This document shows positions 1-9,159 of a stretch of 64,000 nucleotides of DNA, in pieces (positions within the stretch are counted from its first letter, which is position 1; every line of letters starts with the position of its first letter). The notes beneath the pieces are model-generated. The model was not told where the DNA came from, ran no database searches, and was given only the letters and a program-made list of their open reading frames with translations. Origin of the DNA: Vicinamibacteria bacterium (GTDB taxonomy: Bacteria; Acidobacteriota; Vicinamibacteria; Fen-336; JAGNNV01); NCBI GenBank assembly GCA_019694155.1, contig JAIBCN010000113.1, positions 62,001-126,000 on the forward strand, read 5' to 3'. The translations under genes were made by a program, and so were the position numbers.

Positions 1-726
1 GAGTTCGGCGACACCATGAATCTCGATGTGAGCGAAACCCTGCTCAACACCATCAGGCGAACGCGATCGCTCGAAGCAGGAGACGGCGACGGGCTCGATG
101 TCGGCTACGAAGACCTCGTGGTGCGGCAGACGGAGTACCGCTCCTCGTGCGCCACCGTGGTGATGCTCGACTGCTCCCACTCCATGATCCTCTACGGCGA
201 GGACCGCTTCACCCCCGCGAAGAAAGTGGCCCTCGCCCTGTCCCACCTGCTGCGGACCCAGTACCCGGGGGATTCCCTTCGCGTGGTGCTCTTCCACGAT
301 TCCGCCGAGGAGATTCCCCTCTCGCTCCTGGGCAAGGTGAAGGTCGGGCCCCACTACACGAATACCCGCGAAGGCCTGCGCGTGGCCCAGAGGATCCTCG
401 CGCGCGAGCGCAAGGACATGAAGCAGATCGTGATGATCACGGACGGCAAGCCCACCGCCCTGACCCTCGACGACGGCCGGATCTACAGGAACCCGTTCGG
501 CCTCGATTCCAAGGTCATCGGACTGACCCTGAAGGAAGTGATCAACTGCCGCCGGCAGAACATCATGATCAACACCTTCATGCTGGCCCGCGACTATGAA
601 CTGATGGCCTTCGTGTCGAAGGTGTCGGAGCTGACGCACGGCAAGGCCTACTTCACGAGTCCCTACGACCTCGGCGAGGCCGTGCTCATGGATTTCCTGC
701 GCAAGAAGCGCACCGTGGCGCACTGA
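1..726 (+). CDS. VWA-domain protein, 3' part (gene starts before the window)
   Basis: The reading frame is open from base 1 to the TGA at 724-726, so only the C-terminal part is seen (about 240 residues). It is a complete von Willebrand factor A domain with an intact metal-ion-dependent adhesion site: the DxSxS motif (DCSHS, about residue 57), a threonine in the TNTREG segment, and an aspartate in ITDGKP. There is no membrane segment in this part, so it looks cytoplasmic. VWA domains of this kind often end proteins that work with MoxR/Mg-chelatase-like AAA ATPases; the partner, if any, would lie upstream of the window. The internal ATG at 16 is probably not the true start, because the residues before it continue the same frame. 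Confidence 0.8.
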   Translation, partial: EFGDTMNLDVSETLLNTIRRTRSLEAGDGDGLDVGYEDLVVRQTEYRSSCATVVMLDCSHSMILYGEDRFTPAKKVALALSHLLRTQYPGDSLRVVLFHDSAEEIPLSLLGKVKVGPHYTNTREGLRVAQRILARERKDMKQIVMITDGKPTALTLDDGRIYRNPFGLDSKVIGLTLKEVINCRRQNIMINTFMLARDYELMAFVSKVSELTHGKAYFTSPYDLGEAVLMDFLRKKRTVAH

Positions 727-752
727 CCGTCGCCGCGCCGCCAGCTCGCCGC

Positions 753-2351
753 TTGGGTTCCCGATTCCTGAAAGACGCGGCGGGCTTCCTGCTCGCCTGC
801 CTCATCGGCGGGGCCCTCGTGGCCTACCACCATCGGGCGCATTTCGACCCTCACATCGTCTGGGACGGCTTCACCCTCCCCGGCTTCGATGCGCACGTGT
901 ACGTCGCCATGGCCGAAGAGCCGAGGGTCTTCACGGTGGGACCCTGGGGCTATCGGATCCTCCTGCCGGCCGTGCTGGGGACACTGCTGCCCAGCCGCCT
1001 GATCGTCCCCGGCTTCGAGTGGGCAGCGCGCCTCTCGCTCGTGCTCGCAAGCGGCCTCCTCTTCGCCTACCTGCGCGTGCTCGGCGGGACGTTCCGGGCC
1101 GCTCTCCTCGCGGTCATCGCCATGATGCTGACGCCATCGGTGGGTGTCGTCTTCGTCAATCCTTTCCTGGTGGAGCCCTTTGCGCTGATGCTCTTCCTGC
1201 TCGCTCTCATCGCCATCGAGGCAAACGGGAGCGCGTGGGCCCTCAGCCTCTCGTTCATTCTCCTGTCCCTGTGCAAGGAGATCTGGCTGCTGCTCCTGCC
1301 TCTCGTCTTCCTGAAGGAAGTCGGGGCCGGGATACCGGAGGCCGCCCGGAGGACGCTGCGTTTGGCCGCCCCCGCCCTGTGGATCAACCTGCTGATCCGC
1401 TGGCTCTGGACTCCCCAGGCCGGCGCTGCTCCTGCAGACAGCGACTACCTCGGAGCCCTCGCCTCCATCGTGTCCCACATCGGCGTCTTCGCTCCACAGT
1501 TCCTCCTCGGAGGCCTGGGTGTGGCGGCCGTTCTCGCTCTGCATCGCGAGGAAGCCCGCGACTACCTCGCGCGACATGCGCTGACCCTGCTGCCGCTGCT
1601 GGCTCTGCCGCTTTTCGCCGCCGCTTACACGGGCGAGGGAGCCGCCACGAGCTTCTTCGCCGACGATGTGCAGCGTCTGCTCATCTACGTCATCCCCCTG
1701 GCCGCCGGGCTCGCCATTCACCTCGACCCGGCACACGGGAGCCCGGCCGGTCCGCGGCCGCGGCCCTGGCTCGACCGCGCGGCGCGAGTCGTCGTGATCG
1801 CGCTCCTGATCGCACCTCTCGCGCTGGACCGTTACTCCCGCGCGGACCTGCGCACGTCGCGAGACGGGCCCTACGTCCTCGGTTTCACCCGGGAGACGCT
1901 CCGGACGGCGAGAAAGCTGGACCGCGGAGAGACCGTGATTCTCGATCCGGCGGAACGGAAGTTCGCGTGGGGCGTCACGCCGCCGAACGAGCTTCAGAAG
2001 CTGCGGTTCTTTCTCCGGAACGGCTTCGGCCCCCTCGCCCACTACGGCATCCACGACATCAAGATGCGCGAGGCCTCCGCGACCCTCGTGATCCCGATCC
2101 TCGAGCCGCGACGCCTCGCCATCAAGGCCACCATGGATGCGCGCGAATCGACGTGGGTCACTTTCCTCGCGGGCGGCGCCAAGGTAGGCGAAGCGCTGGT
2201 GGGGCCCCAGGCCGTGACGGTGACCCTGGATGTCGCGGCCACGAAGCTCTTTCGCGGCGACAACCCCATCGAGATGCGGTGCGAGAAGGCGGCCACCGGC
2301 CTGCCTCGTATCCTTCGCCTCGAGCTGAGTCAGTCCGCGACGAGGCCCTGA
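753..2351 (+). CDS. Polytopic membrane protein, glycosyltransferase-C-like layout
   Basis: A 532-residue protein starting at a TTG 26 bp after the preceding stop. It has an N-terminal membrane helix, a short loop containing FDAHVY, then many closely spaced hydrophobic helices to about residue 350, and a soluble C-terminal domain of about 170 residues that looks beta-rich. An acidic loop after the first helix, many membrane spans and a soluble tail match GT-C-type lipid-linked sugar transferases and related acidobacterial membrane proteins. I cannot point to a diagnostic catalytic motif, so the function is open. The long antisense frames over it are coding-strand shadows. Confidence 0.65.
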   Translation: MGSRFLKDAAGFLLACLIGGALVAYHHRAHFDPHIVWDGFTLPGFDAHVYVAMAEEPRVFTVGPWGYRILLPAVLGTLLPSRLIVPGFEWAARLSLVLASGLLFAYLRVLGGTFRAALLAVIAMMLTPSVGVVFVNPFLVEPFALMLFLLALIAIEANGSAWALSLSFILLSLCKEIWLLLLPLVFLKEVGAGIPEAARRTLRLAAPALWINLLIRWLWTPQAGAAPADSDYLGALASIVSHIGVFAPQFLLGGLGVAAVLALHREEARDYLARHALTLLPLLALPLFAAAYTGEGAATSFFADDVQRLLIYVIPLAAGLAIHLDPAHGSPAGPRPRPWLDRAARVVVIALLIAPLALDRYSRADLRTSRDGPYVLGFTRETLRTARKLDRGETVILDPAERKFAWGVTPPNELQKLRFFLRNGFGPLAHYGIHDIKMREASATLVIPILEPRRLAIKATMDARESTWVTFLAGGAKVGEALVGPQAVTVTLDVAATKLFRGDNPIEMRCEKAATGLPRILRLELSQSATRP

Positions 2352-2361
2352 CCGGGGCGCT

Positions 2362-3123
2362 CTACTCGTCTGACTCCTCGGAAAGGTCCGGGAGGGGCGG
2401 CGCGGCCTTCGGCCATTCGTAGTGGACGATTCGCCGGTCGACCTGGAGATCGCGAATGACCTTGAGGGGGTAACACGTTCGGAGCAGCCCGTTCACCTTG
2501 CGCTCCAGGGGGTCGCCGACGCGGAGGCGGACGCCGCCCGCGATCACGGTGGTGAGGAGGGTCCAGCCTTCCTTGCGCCGGCTGGCGACCACGACGAAGT
2601 CCGCCTCCTTCCCCGCGAACTTGCGGCACTCGAGAATCTCGTCGGGCACCTCGGGACCTTCGGCGAGTTCGCGCTCCGACGCCTGCCGTTTCGCCCGGGC
2701 GTCCTCTCGCCGGCCCCGGACGACCTTGTCGATCAAGGTGAGAATCGGATCACCCCACGGATTGTCGACGGCCAGGGTGATGCCTCGAAAGACCGCGGAG
2801 ATCACCAGGTAGTCGGCGAGCCACCCCGCGGGCGTGAAGAAGAAGAAAGCCAGAGGCGTCAGGGCGTTTCCAAAGAGCGCCGCCGCGACCGCCTCGGTCT
2901 GGCTCAAGCCTCCCACGCCGCCAGCGCCGCTCGGAGCGCCAAGTTTCAACGCGAGGGCGGCGCCTTCCTGCCCCCCTTTCTTCGCCAGTTCGAAGAATCC
3001 GGCATACCCGATGCGCACGCCCAATCCCGCGGTGACGAGGATCGACAGGTAGGCCCCTCGCCGCATCTCGAGCCAGTAACGGACGGGGAGAAAGCAGCGA
3101 AAGATGCCGACCAGCGACTCCAC
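2362..3123 (-). CDS. Membrane protein of unknown function
   Basis: The frame continues upstream to 3447, but that extension would run into the oppositely oriented VWA gene. I start it at the GTG at 3123, which gives 253 residues and places the first hydrophobic stretch near the N-terminus. An internal ATG at the MRRGAYLS segment is an alternative. Hydrophobic segments are seen around residues 22-45 and 85-125 (including a run of four phenylalanines). A charged soluble C-terminal half follows and ends in an acidic tail. I do not recognise the family. It converges with the membrane protein ending at 2351 and diverges from the VWA gene at 3236. Confidence 0.6.
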   Translation of the reverse strand: MESLVGIFRCFLPVRYWLEMRRGAYLSILVTAGLGVRIGYAGFFELAKKGGQEGAALALKLGAPSGAGGVGGLSQTEAVAAALFGNALTPLAFFFFTPAGWLADYLVISAVFRGITLAVDNPWGDPILTLIDKVVRGRREDARAKRQASERELAEGPEVPDEILECRKFAGKEADFVVVASRRKEGWTLLTTVIAGGVRLRVGDPLERKVNGLLRTCYPLKVIRDLQVDRRIVHYEWPKAAPPLPDLSEESDE

Positions 3124-3235
3124 GAGTCGAGAATGCCCCGGTGACGCATCGCCGGTCAAGGCGGGTCGAATTGATCCCGCCTGGGGACAACCGACGGGGT
3201 TGGAACAGGGTACCGATCTTGCTTGCAGTTGCGCC

Positions 3236-4957
3236 ATGTCACACCTTCCCGTCGCGTTTGCTTTGTTGAACTCTGTGCGTCTCATATCCGCGCAGGAGGA
3301 AACCCAGATCCCAGCCTTGCGCCTGAAGCCTCCGGCGGCCCGACTGGTCCTCGTGGACGCATTGGTGACCGATTCGAAAGGCCGGCCCATCGCGGACCTC
3401 CAGCAGGAGGACTTCGAACTGCGCGAAGACGGACGCCTGGTGGACATCGCCGCCTTCCAAGCCCCGCGCGGAGGCCTTGCCGAAGCAGCCGCGCGGACGG
3501 GCCTCCCCGAAGCGCAGGCGGCGCCAAAGGGGGCCGAGCGAGAGCCGCTGAGCGTCGTGATCTATGTCGACCGCCAGCTGCTTTCCCCGCCGGGACGAAA
3601 ACACGCAATCGATCAGGCTGCGGCCCTGGCCGAGAGTTACATCGCGAAGGGCGCCCGGGCGCTGGTGATCGCGGACGACAACGGCTTGCGCCCGCTCTCG
3701 GCCCTGACCGGCGACATCGTCGTCATCCGGGCCGCGCTTGCGCGCATCCAGGGGTGGAACACGGAGTCCGCCGGCGCCGCCGAGGGCGCCCGGGTCACGG
3801 AGAACATCCGCGCTAGGATCGAGGCGGGCGAAGTTGAGAAGTGCGATTGCCTTTGCCTTCTCCCCGAACTCGTCTCCATGATCCGCGGCTACGCCACCTT
3901 CCGGGCGGTGGAGGCCCGGGACGCCGCGACCCGGCTGGCCCTCGTCGCGGGCGCTCTCGGCGGCATCCCCGGGCGGAAGGCGCTCGTGTATGTGAGCGAG
4001 GGGCTGGAACAGCGGCCCGGCATCCACCTCTACGACCAACTGGGCACGATCTGCCCCGAGGTGTTTCGCAAAGATGCCTCGGCCATTTATGCCCCCATGC
4101 AGGAGTTCGAGACCTCGGCCTCTCTGCGCGAGGCCACCGCCCGCGCCAACGCGGCCCGAGTCACGCTCTACCCCCTCGATTCCCGCGGACTCACCACGCT
4201 CTCGACCGCGGACGTCTCACAAGGAGATCGACGCTACGTGGCGGCGGCGAGGAGCGACAACGTCCGGGAAGCGAACCTGGTGAATCCGTACCGGCTTCTC
4301 GCCGACGAGACCGGCGGGGTCGCGATCATCCGGGGCATGGATCCTTCGGCCGCGATGAAGCGTCTCGACGCCGACGAACGCGGCCACTATGTCATCGGCT
4401 TCATCCCCGGAGACCCGGACGGCCGAACCCACTCCCTCACCGTGAGCCTGAACTCCAGGACCCAGATGAAGCGCAACGCCGACATCCGCCATCGCCGATC
4501 GTATCTCCGCGCGGAATTGCCCGAGCGCCGCGGGCAACGGGCGCTATCCGTGCTGCTGTTCGGCCTCGAAGAGAACATGCTCGACGCCGCGGTGGATGTC
4601 CGGCGGATGAGCGCGACCGTGGCCAGGGTTCACGTCTCGATTCCCCTTCGGGCTCTCAAGGCGCTACCCGGGCCGGGACCGGCGCAGGGGCGGGCTCAGA
4701 TCGTAGTGTCCTTCCGACCTGCCGGGTCCGGAACGAACCCCGTTCAGGTTCGGGAAAAGGACCTGACCTACGACCTGACCGCGGAGGATCTCTCGAGGGA
4801 TGGCGGTCGCCGCGATGTAGTCATCGACGTCCCCATCGGAGACGGCGACTACGACTTCGGGATCGGTGTGGAGGACGTGGCCTCGGGATACGCGTGCTAC
4901 CTGCGTCGCTCGGTGGGCGATAGTCCGCGGGGAGCGGGGGGCGGCCCCGGAGACTAG
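3236..4957 (+). CDS. Secreted VWFA-related acidobacterial protein, degenerate metal site
   Basis: Starts at the ATG at 3236 (574 residues), because the residues that follow form a signal peptide ending near ISAQEE; the frame is open further upstream but without signal features. The N-terminal segment (VLVDALVTDSKGRPI...DFELREDG) is the hallmark start of the VWFA-related acidobacterial family. The VWA core follows (VVIYVDRQLLS, about residues 100-420), including GRKALVYVSEG and VIGFIPGD. The usual DxSxS metal motif is replaced by DRQLL, so classical cation binding is unlikely. A beta-rich C-terminal domain completes it. Likely periplasmic or surface-exposed. The intact-MIDAS VWA genes follow 1.2 kb downstream in the same direction. 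Confidence 0.85.
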   Translation: MSHLPVAFALLNSVRLISAQEETQIPALRLKPPAARLVLVDALVTDSKGRPIADLQQEDFELREDGRLVDIAAFQAPRGGLAEAAARTGLPEAQAAPKGAEREPLSVVIYVDRQLLSPPGRKHAIDQAAALAESYIAKGARALVIADDNGLRPLSALTGDIVVIRAALARIQGWNTESAGAAEGARVTENIRARIEAGEVEKCDCLCLLPELVSMIRGYATFRAVEARDAATRLALVAGALGGIPGRKALVYVSEGLEQRPGIHLYDQLGTICPEVFRKDASAIYAPMQEFETSASLREATARANAARVTLYPLDSRGLTTLSTADVSQGDRRYVAAARSDNVREANLVNPYRLLADETGGVAIIRGMDPSAAMKRLDADERGHYVIGFIPGDPDGRTHSLTVSLNSRTQMKRNADIRHRRSYLRAELPERRGQRALSVLLFGLEENMLDAAVDVRRMSATVARVHVSIPLRALKALPGPGPAQGRAQIVVSFRPAGSGTNPVQVREKDLTYDLTAEDLSRDGGRRDVVIDVPIGDGDYDFGIGVEDVASGYACYLRRSVGDSPRGAGGGPGD

Positions 4958-5048
4958 CGCCAGGACGTCGCCGACACGGGAATGTGCGGCGTCCGACCCA
5001 CCAAGCCACTATCCAGAGAAGGCGCTAACCTTCACCGAGGAGTCAGTG

Positions 5049-6206
5049 ATGGGCGATCCACTGAATCGCAGACTACGAAGGGTGGCGCTGCCATTCGTCC
5101 TCGCGCTCCTTGTGTCGGAGGGGTCGACGGCAGAGACTGAGTCGGTCAGGGAGAAAGAGTACTGGGCAACAGTGGCGCGGTACGCGAAGGGAGAACGCGC
5201 GGGCGCCGTGGCCAGCCTGGCCCTGTGGACCGGGAGAGACATCGACGCCATGGTGGATTCGATCGAGAGCCTCGCCCGCGCGGCCGCGAAGTGCGAAGCC
5301 TGCGAGGCGCGTCGGCGGTTTGAAGCACTGCCCCTGCGGGCCGCCGTTCTTCTGCACGCCGAACGCGATCGCGAGGATCGCATCGCCAGAATCAACAAGA
5401 TGGAAGGAGCGCCCGACTGCTCGGCGCGCGTTCATGGAGCCGCGAGCGAACGTCTGGTCCGCGTCGCGGCGCTGCAGCCGGGCGGCCGGGACTTCGCAGC
5501 CCGATTCTCGGCGGCCATGTCCATCGACTTCCGGGCCATGCTCTGCTTCCTGGGCGCCGAGCGCTGGGCGGATTTCGGTCTCGAGAGTTCCCCGAAAGAT
5601 CCGGCCCTCCTCATGGCCCGAGGCTTGGTCACGGAAACGATCGGCGTCACGGGATACACGGAGGCGCCGCCTATCGTGACGTATGAGTCGAGGAATGGAC
5701 GCGAGTTCGCCTCGGTGCGGAGCGCCAAAGCGGACAAGACGCGCCGGTTGAATGAGGCCCGCGAAGCTTTCGAGAAGGCTCTCGCGATCGACCCGGATCA
5801 GGCGGAAGCGCGATTGCGGCTGGGTCGCGTCCTCTGGCGCCTGGGTCGAGGCCAGGAAGCCCGGGAACGGCTGAGGCGGGCAATCGCGGATGGACCGGAG
5901 TGGATCCGGTACCTGGGGCATCTCTTTATCGGGCAATGCCTCGAAGACAGCCGCGACGTCGCCGGTGCGATCGTCGAGTACAAGGCGTCTATCTCGCTGC
6001 GGCCGGACAGCCAGGTGGGCGCCATGGCCCTGGCTCACGCTCTCTCGACCCGCGGCGATGCGGACGGAGCGCGTGACGCTCTCGAGCCCGCCCTCGCGTA
6101 CGCGGGCAGGCGCAAGACCGTGGATCCGTACTGGCTCTACCTGAACGGCGCGCCGGACACCGGCGAGACCCTGCTCGGCATCCTTCGCCTGGAGTCGCTC
6201 CGATGA
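5049..6206 (+). CDS. Exported TPR protein, first copy of a TPR-VWA cassette
   Basis: 385 residues from the ATG at 5049, preceded by a GAGGA ribosome-binding site about 8 bp upstream; the longer open frame has no such site. A signal-like hydrophobic segment (VALPFVLALLVSEG) precedes the mature protein. A CEAC pair and an LPLRAAVLLHAERDR segment lie in the N-terminal half. The C-terminal half holds TPR units (EAFEKALAIDPDQAEARLRL, then an ISLRPDSQVGAMALAHAL unit). It overlaps the next VWA gene by 4 bp (ATGA), implying coupled translation. It is a paralogue of the gene at 7114. A scaffold or partner for the VWA protein is inferred. Confidence 0.85.
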   Translation: MGDPLNRRLRRVALPFVLALLVSEGSTAETESVREKEYWATVARYAKGERAGAVASLALWTGRDIDAMVDSIESLARAAAKCEACEARRRFEALPLRAAVLLHAERDREDRIARINKMEGAPDCSARVHGAASERLVRVAALQPGGRDFAARFSAAMSIDFRAMLCFLGAERWADFGLESSPKDPALLMARGLVTETIGVTGYTEAPPIVTYESRNGREFASVRSAKADKTRRLNEAREAFEKALAIDPDQAEARLRLGRVLWRLGRGQEARERLRRAIADGPEWIRYLGHLFIGQCLEDSRDVAGAIVEYKASISLRPDSQVGAMALAHALSTRGDADGARDALEPALAYAGRRKTVDPYWLYLNGAPDTGETLLGILRLESLR

Positions 6207-7117
6207 GACTGCTGCCGGTCGCATGTGTGGCTCTTCTCGCCGCCTCCGCCAGCGCACGGGCATCCGCCCCCGCTCAGGCCCCGGTGTTCGCGACGCGGGT
6301 GGAGACCGTTCTGATCGACGCCTTCGTCACGACCGAGACGGGGGGCGATCTGCCCGGCCTCACCGCCGGCGATTTCGTGCTCAAAGACAATGGCGTGGTC
6401 AAGCCCTTCGAACTGGTGCCCGTCGAGTCCGTGCCAATACGGGTCATTCTGGTTTTCGACACGAGCAACAGCATGAAGGGCGAGAAGCTGGAGCGGCTCC
6501 GGGCAGCGGCGGACTCTTTTCTGAACCAGCTCCGTCCACAGGATGAAGCGGGCCTCGTGTCCTTCTCGGATGAGGTCGCGCTGAAAGCACCTCTCACGAA
6601 CGACTTGTCACAGGTGCGGTCCGGCCTTCACTCCCTGAAGGCCCAGGGCGCCACGTCCGTCTACGACGCGATCTTCACGGCGCTGATCACGCCCCGATCG
6701 GCCCTGCGCACGCTGCTCATCGTGTTCAGCGACGGCGAGGACAACATGAGCTGGATCCGGGAGCCGCAGTTGCGGAGCGCGGTGGAGCGATCGAACGCGC
6801 TCATACACGTGGTCACCGCGCGCGGCGCGGAGTTTCAGCCGAGCTTCCAGCGGCCTCCTCTCCCCGACACGCCGCACATGAAGGCCCTTCGCGACCTCGC
6901 CCGCATCACGGGCGGCTCCCTGATCGAGGTCAACGCTCCAGATCGAATCGAGACGGCGTTCGTCCAGATCGTCCGACAGATGAAGAGCCGCTATCTGCTT
7001 CGCTACACGCCGGAGGTCGACCCCACCCCTGGCTGGCACGTTCTCGAACTGAAGCTCCGGTCCCGCAAGGGCCGGATCCGCGGGCGAACAGGGTTCTGGG
7101 TGGAATCGCGGCCATGA
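6203..7117 (+). CDS. Secreted VWA protein, first cassette copy
   Basis: 304 residues with a signal peptide (LLPVACVALLAASASARASA). The conserved start (VETVLIDAFVTTETGGDLPGL...DFVLKDNG) is typical of VWFA-related acidobacterial proteins. The VWA domain has an intact metal site: DTSNS at about residue 90, the threonine in GATSVYD, and the aspartate in FSDGED. A C-terminal strand segment (YLLRYTPE...GWHVLELKLRSRKGRIRGRTG) is shared with the paralogue at 8229. It begins within the stop of the TPR gene and ends within the start of the second TPR gene, both by ATGA overlap. Probably a periplasmic protein-interaction module. Confidence 0.9.
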   Translation: MRLLPVACVALLAASASARASAPAQAPVFATRVETVLIDAFVTTETGGDLPGLTAGDFVLKDNGVVKPFELVPVESVPIRVILVFDTSNSMKGEKLERLRAAADSFLNQLRPQDEAGLVSFSDEVALKAPLTNDLSQVRSGLHSLKAQGATSVYDAIFTALITPRSALRTLLIVFSDGEDNMSWIREPQLRSAVERSNALIHVVTARGAEFQPSFQRPPLPDTPHMKALRDLARITGGSLIEVNAPDRIETAFVQIVRQMKSRYLLRYTPEVDPTPGWHVLELKLRSRKGRIRGRTGFWVESRP

Positions 7118-8232
7118 GGGCGCTTCTCGCTTTCCTCCTTGTCGCTTCCGCCGGAACGGCGGCGGCGCAGTCGATGACGGCCCGGGAAACCGCGTACTGG
7201 GATGTCGTGACCCGGTACGCGACGGGCAACCGGAAGGACGCTGTCGCGACGATCGGCGGCTGGAGCGAGAAGGACCTCGACCGGATCCTGAAGTCCGTCC
7301 AGGGCCTCGAGAAAGCCGCGCGCCGGTGCGAGGCATGCGAGGACCGCGCGCGATTCGATGCGTTGCCCCTGCGCGCCGCCATACTGTTGCACGCCGAACG
7401 CGACCGGATGGATCGCGTGGCGAGGATGCAGGAAAACGGAGGCGCGGCCGAGTGCGCGATCAGCGCCAACGGCCGTATGAGCGCGGATCTTCTCGGCCCA
7501 GCCGCCCTGCAGCCGGGAGGCGCCCGTTTCGCATCCAGGTTCTACGCGGTCTTCGCCCAGCACCTGCGCTCCGCGCTCTGTTTCCTCACCAGCCGGAACT
7601 GGGCCGAGGCGGGCCTCAAGCTCGCGCCCCGCGACGCGATGCTTCTCTTCGTGGACGGCCTCGCCAGCGAGACCATCGGCGTGACCGGTTTCGTGGAGCC
7701 GACGCTTCGATCGGAGCGCGACTGGCGCGGTCGCCAGACCGCCGGGTACGAGAACCTGGATCCGAAGAGGGAATTCAGCCGGGCGATCGACGGTTTCGAA
7801 AAGGCTCTTGCCGTGGATCCGCATCTTTCCGAGGCGCGGCTGCGGCTGGGCCGAGTGTTGTCGCGGATGGGGCGTGGTCCTGAAGCGCGGGTGTCCCTCA
7901 AACAGGCGGTGGAAGAAACGAGCGGTGCGTCGCGTTACCTCGCGCATCTCTTTCTGGGTCAATGTCTCGAAGATGATGGCGACCTCGACGGCGCCATCGG
8001 TCAATACTCGGCCGCGATGGCCCTGCGGCCGGATTCGCAGATCGGCGCGGTGGCGCTCGCCCACGCGCACTCGCTCCGCGGCCGTTCCGAGACGGCCCGG
8101 GAAGTCCTCGAGAAGATGCTGCCCGTGGCTGGAAGGCGCCAGGCCGCGGACCCCTACTGGAGCTACGCGATGGGCTCGCCCGAGGACGCGGAAGCCCTCA
8201 TCGAAGACCTCCGGCGGGAGACCCTTCGATGA
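7114..8232 (+). CDS. Exported TPR protein, second cassette copy
   Basis: 372 residues with a signal peptide (ALLAFLLVASAGTAAAQS). It aligns along its whole length with the gene at 5049: both carry CEAC, LPLRAA(V/I)LLHAERDR, AALQPGG and ETIGVTG at matching positions, and both end in TPR units before a PYW motif. Four cysteines (CEAC and two later single ones) are conserved between the copies and could form disulfides in the periplasm. Four-base overlaps on both sides place it in one translation-coupled operon. The exact role is unknown. Confidence 0.85.
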   Translation: MRALLAFLLVASAGTAAAQSMTARETAYWDVVTRYATGNRKDAVATIGGWSEKDLDRILKSVQGLEKAARRCEACEDRARFDALPLRAAILLHAERDRMDRVARMQENGGAAECAISANGRMSADLLGPAALQPGGARFASRFYAVFAQHLRSALCFLTSRNWAEAGLKLAPRDAMLLFVDGLASETIGVTGFVEPTLRSERDWRGRQTAGYENLDPKREFSRAIDGFEKALAVDPHLSEARLRLGRVLSRMGRGPEARVSLKQAVEETSGASRYLAHLFLGQCLEDDGDLDGAIGQYSAAMALRPDSQIGAVALAHAHSLRGRSETAREVLEKMLPVAGRRQAADPYWSYAMGSPEDAEALIEDLRRETLR

Positions 8233-9143
8233 GTCCGCGACGAGTCGCGGGTGTCCTCGTCCTCTGCGCGAGCCTGACGAGCGCGCAGACGACCGCATCG
8301 CCCCAGCCCACGGTCTTCGCGACAAAGGTGGAATCGGTGCTCATCGACGCGTTCGTGACCGGCGACGGAGGGCAGATGCCCGGGCTCACCGCCCGCGACT
8401 TCATCCTGAAGGACAACGGTACGCGCGTGGAATTCGATCTCCTCCCCGCCGAGTCCCTGCCCCTCCGCGCCATCCTGGTGTTCGACACCAGCACCAGCAT
8501 GCAGGGCCTGAAGATCGAGCGCCTGCGTGCAGCCGCGGAGGCTTTCGTGGATCGTCTGCGTCCGGAGGACGAAGCGGCGCTCGTGTCCTTCTCGGACGAA
8601 ATCACCTGGCGGGTGCCCCTCACCACGGACCGGGCGCGTTTGCGCTTCGGCATCCTGTCTCTCCAGGCTCGAGGCGCCACCTCGGCCTACGACGCTCTCT
8701 TCACCGCCCTGCTCGTTCCGCGCTCCGGCCTGCGCACGCTGATCGTCCTGTTCAGCGACGGCGAGGACAACATGAGCTGGCTCAGGGAAAAGCAGATCAA
8801 GGGTGCGGTCGAGCGCTCCAACGCGCTCATTCACGTGGTCGCGGCGCCCCCGGTGGATCCGCGACCCGGAGTCCTCAGGATCGCGAGCGACGCGGAAATC
8901 GCGAACCTGAAGACGCTGCGCGGTCTCGCCGCCATCACCGGAGGCTCTCTCATCGAGGTCGCCTCAACCGACCGAATCGACGCCGCGTTCGCCGAGATCA
9001 TCGATCGGATGAAGAACCGGTACGTCCTGCGCTACACCCCCGAGAGCGACCTCGCTTCGGGCTGGCACACTCTCGACCTTCAGCTCGTCACGCGCAAGGG
9101 CAAGGTGCGAGGCCGCACCGGCTACTGGGTGGAACCGCGCTGA
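8229..9143 (+). CDS. Secreted VWA protein, second cassette copy
   Basis: 304 residues, the same length as its paralogue at 6203. It has a signal peptide (VAGVLVLCASLTSAQT), the family start (VESVLIDAFVTGDGGQMPGL) and an intact metal site: DTSTS, the threonine in GATSAYD, and the aspartate in FSDGED. The strongest conservation with the first copy is around the metal site and the C-terminal strands. It starts by ATGA overlap with the TPR gene and ends 16 bp from the convergent NTF2-like gene, so it is probably the last gene of the operon. Confidence 0.9.
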   Translation: MSPRRVAGVLVLCASLTSAQTTASPQPTVFATKVESVLIDAFVTGDGGQMPGLTARDFILKDNGTRVEFDLLPAESLPLRAILVFDTSTSMQGLKIERLRAAAEAFVDRLRPEDEAALVSFSDEITWRVPLTTDRARLRFGILSLQARGATSAYDALFTALLVPRSGLRTLIVLFSDGEDNMSWLREKQIKGAVERSNALIHVVAAPPVDPRPGVLRIASDAEIANLKTLRGLAAITGGSLIEVASTDRIDAAFAEIIDRMKNRYVLRYTPESDLASGWHTLDLQLVTRKGKVRGRTGYWVEPR

Positions 9144-9159
9144 CGCGCTGCCCGCCGCC

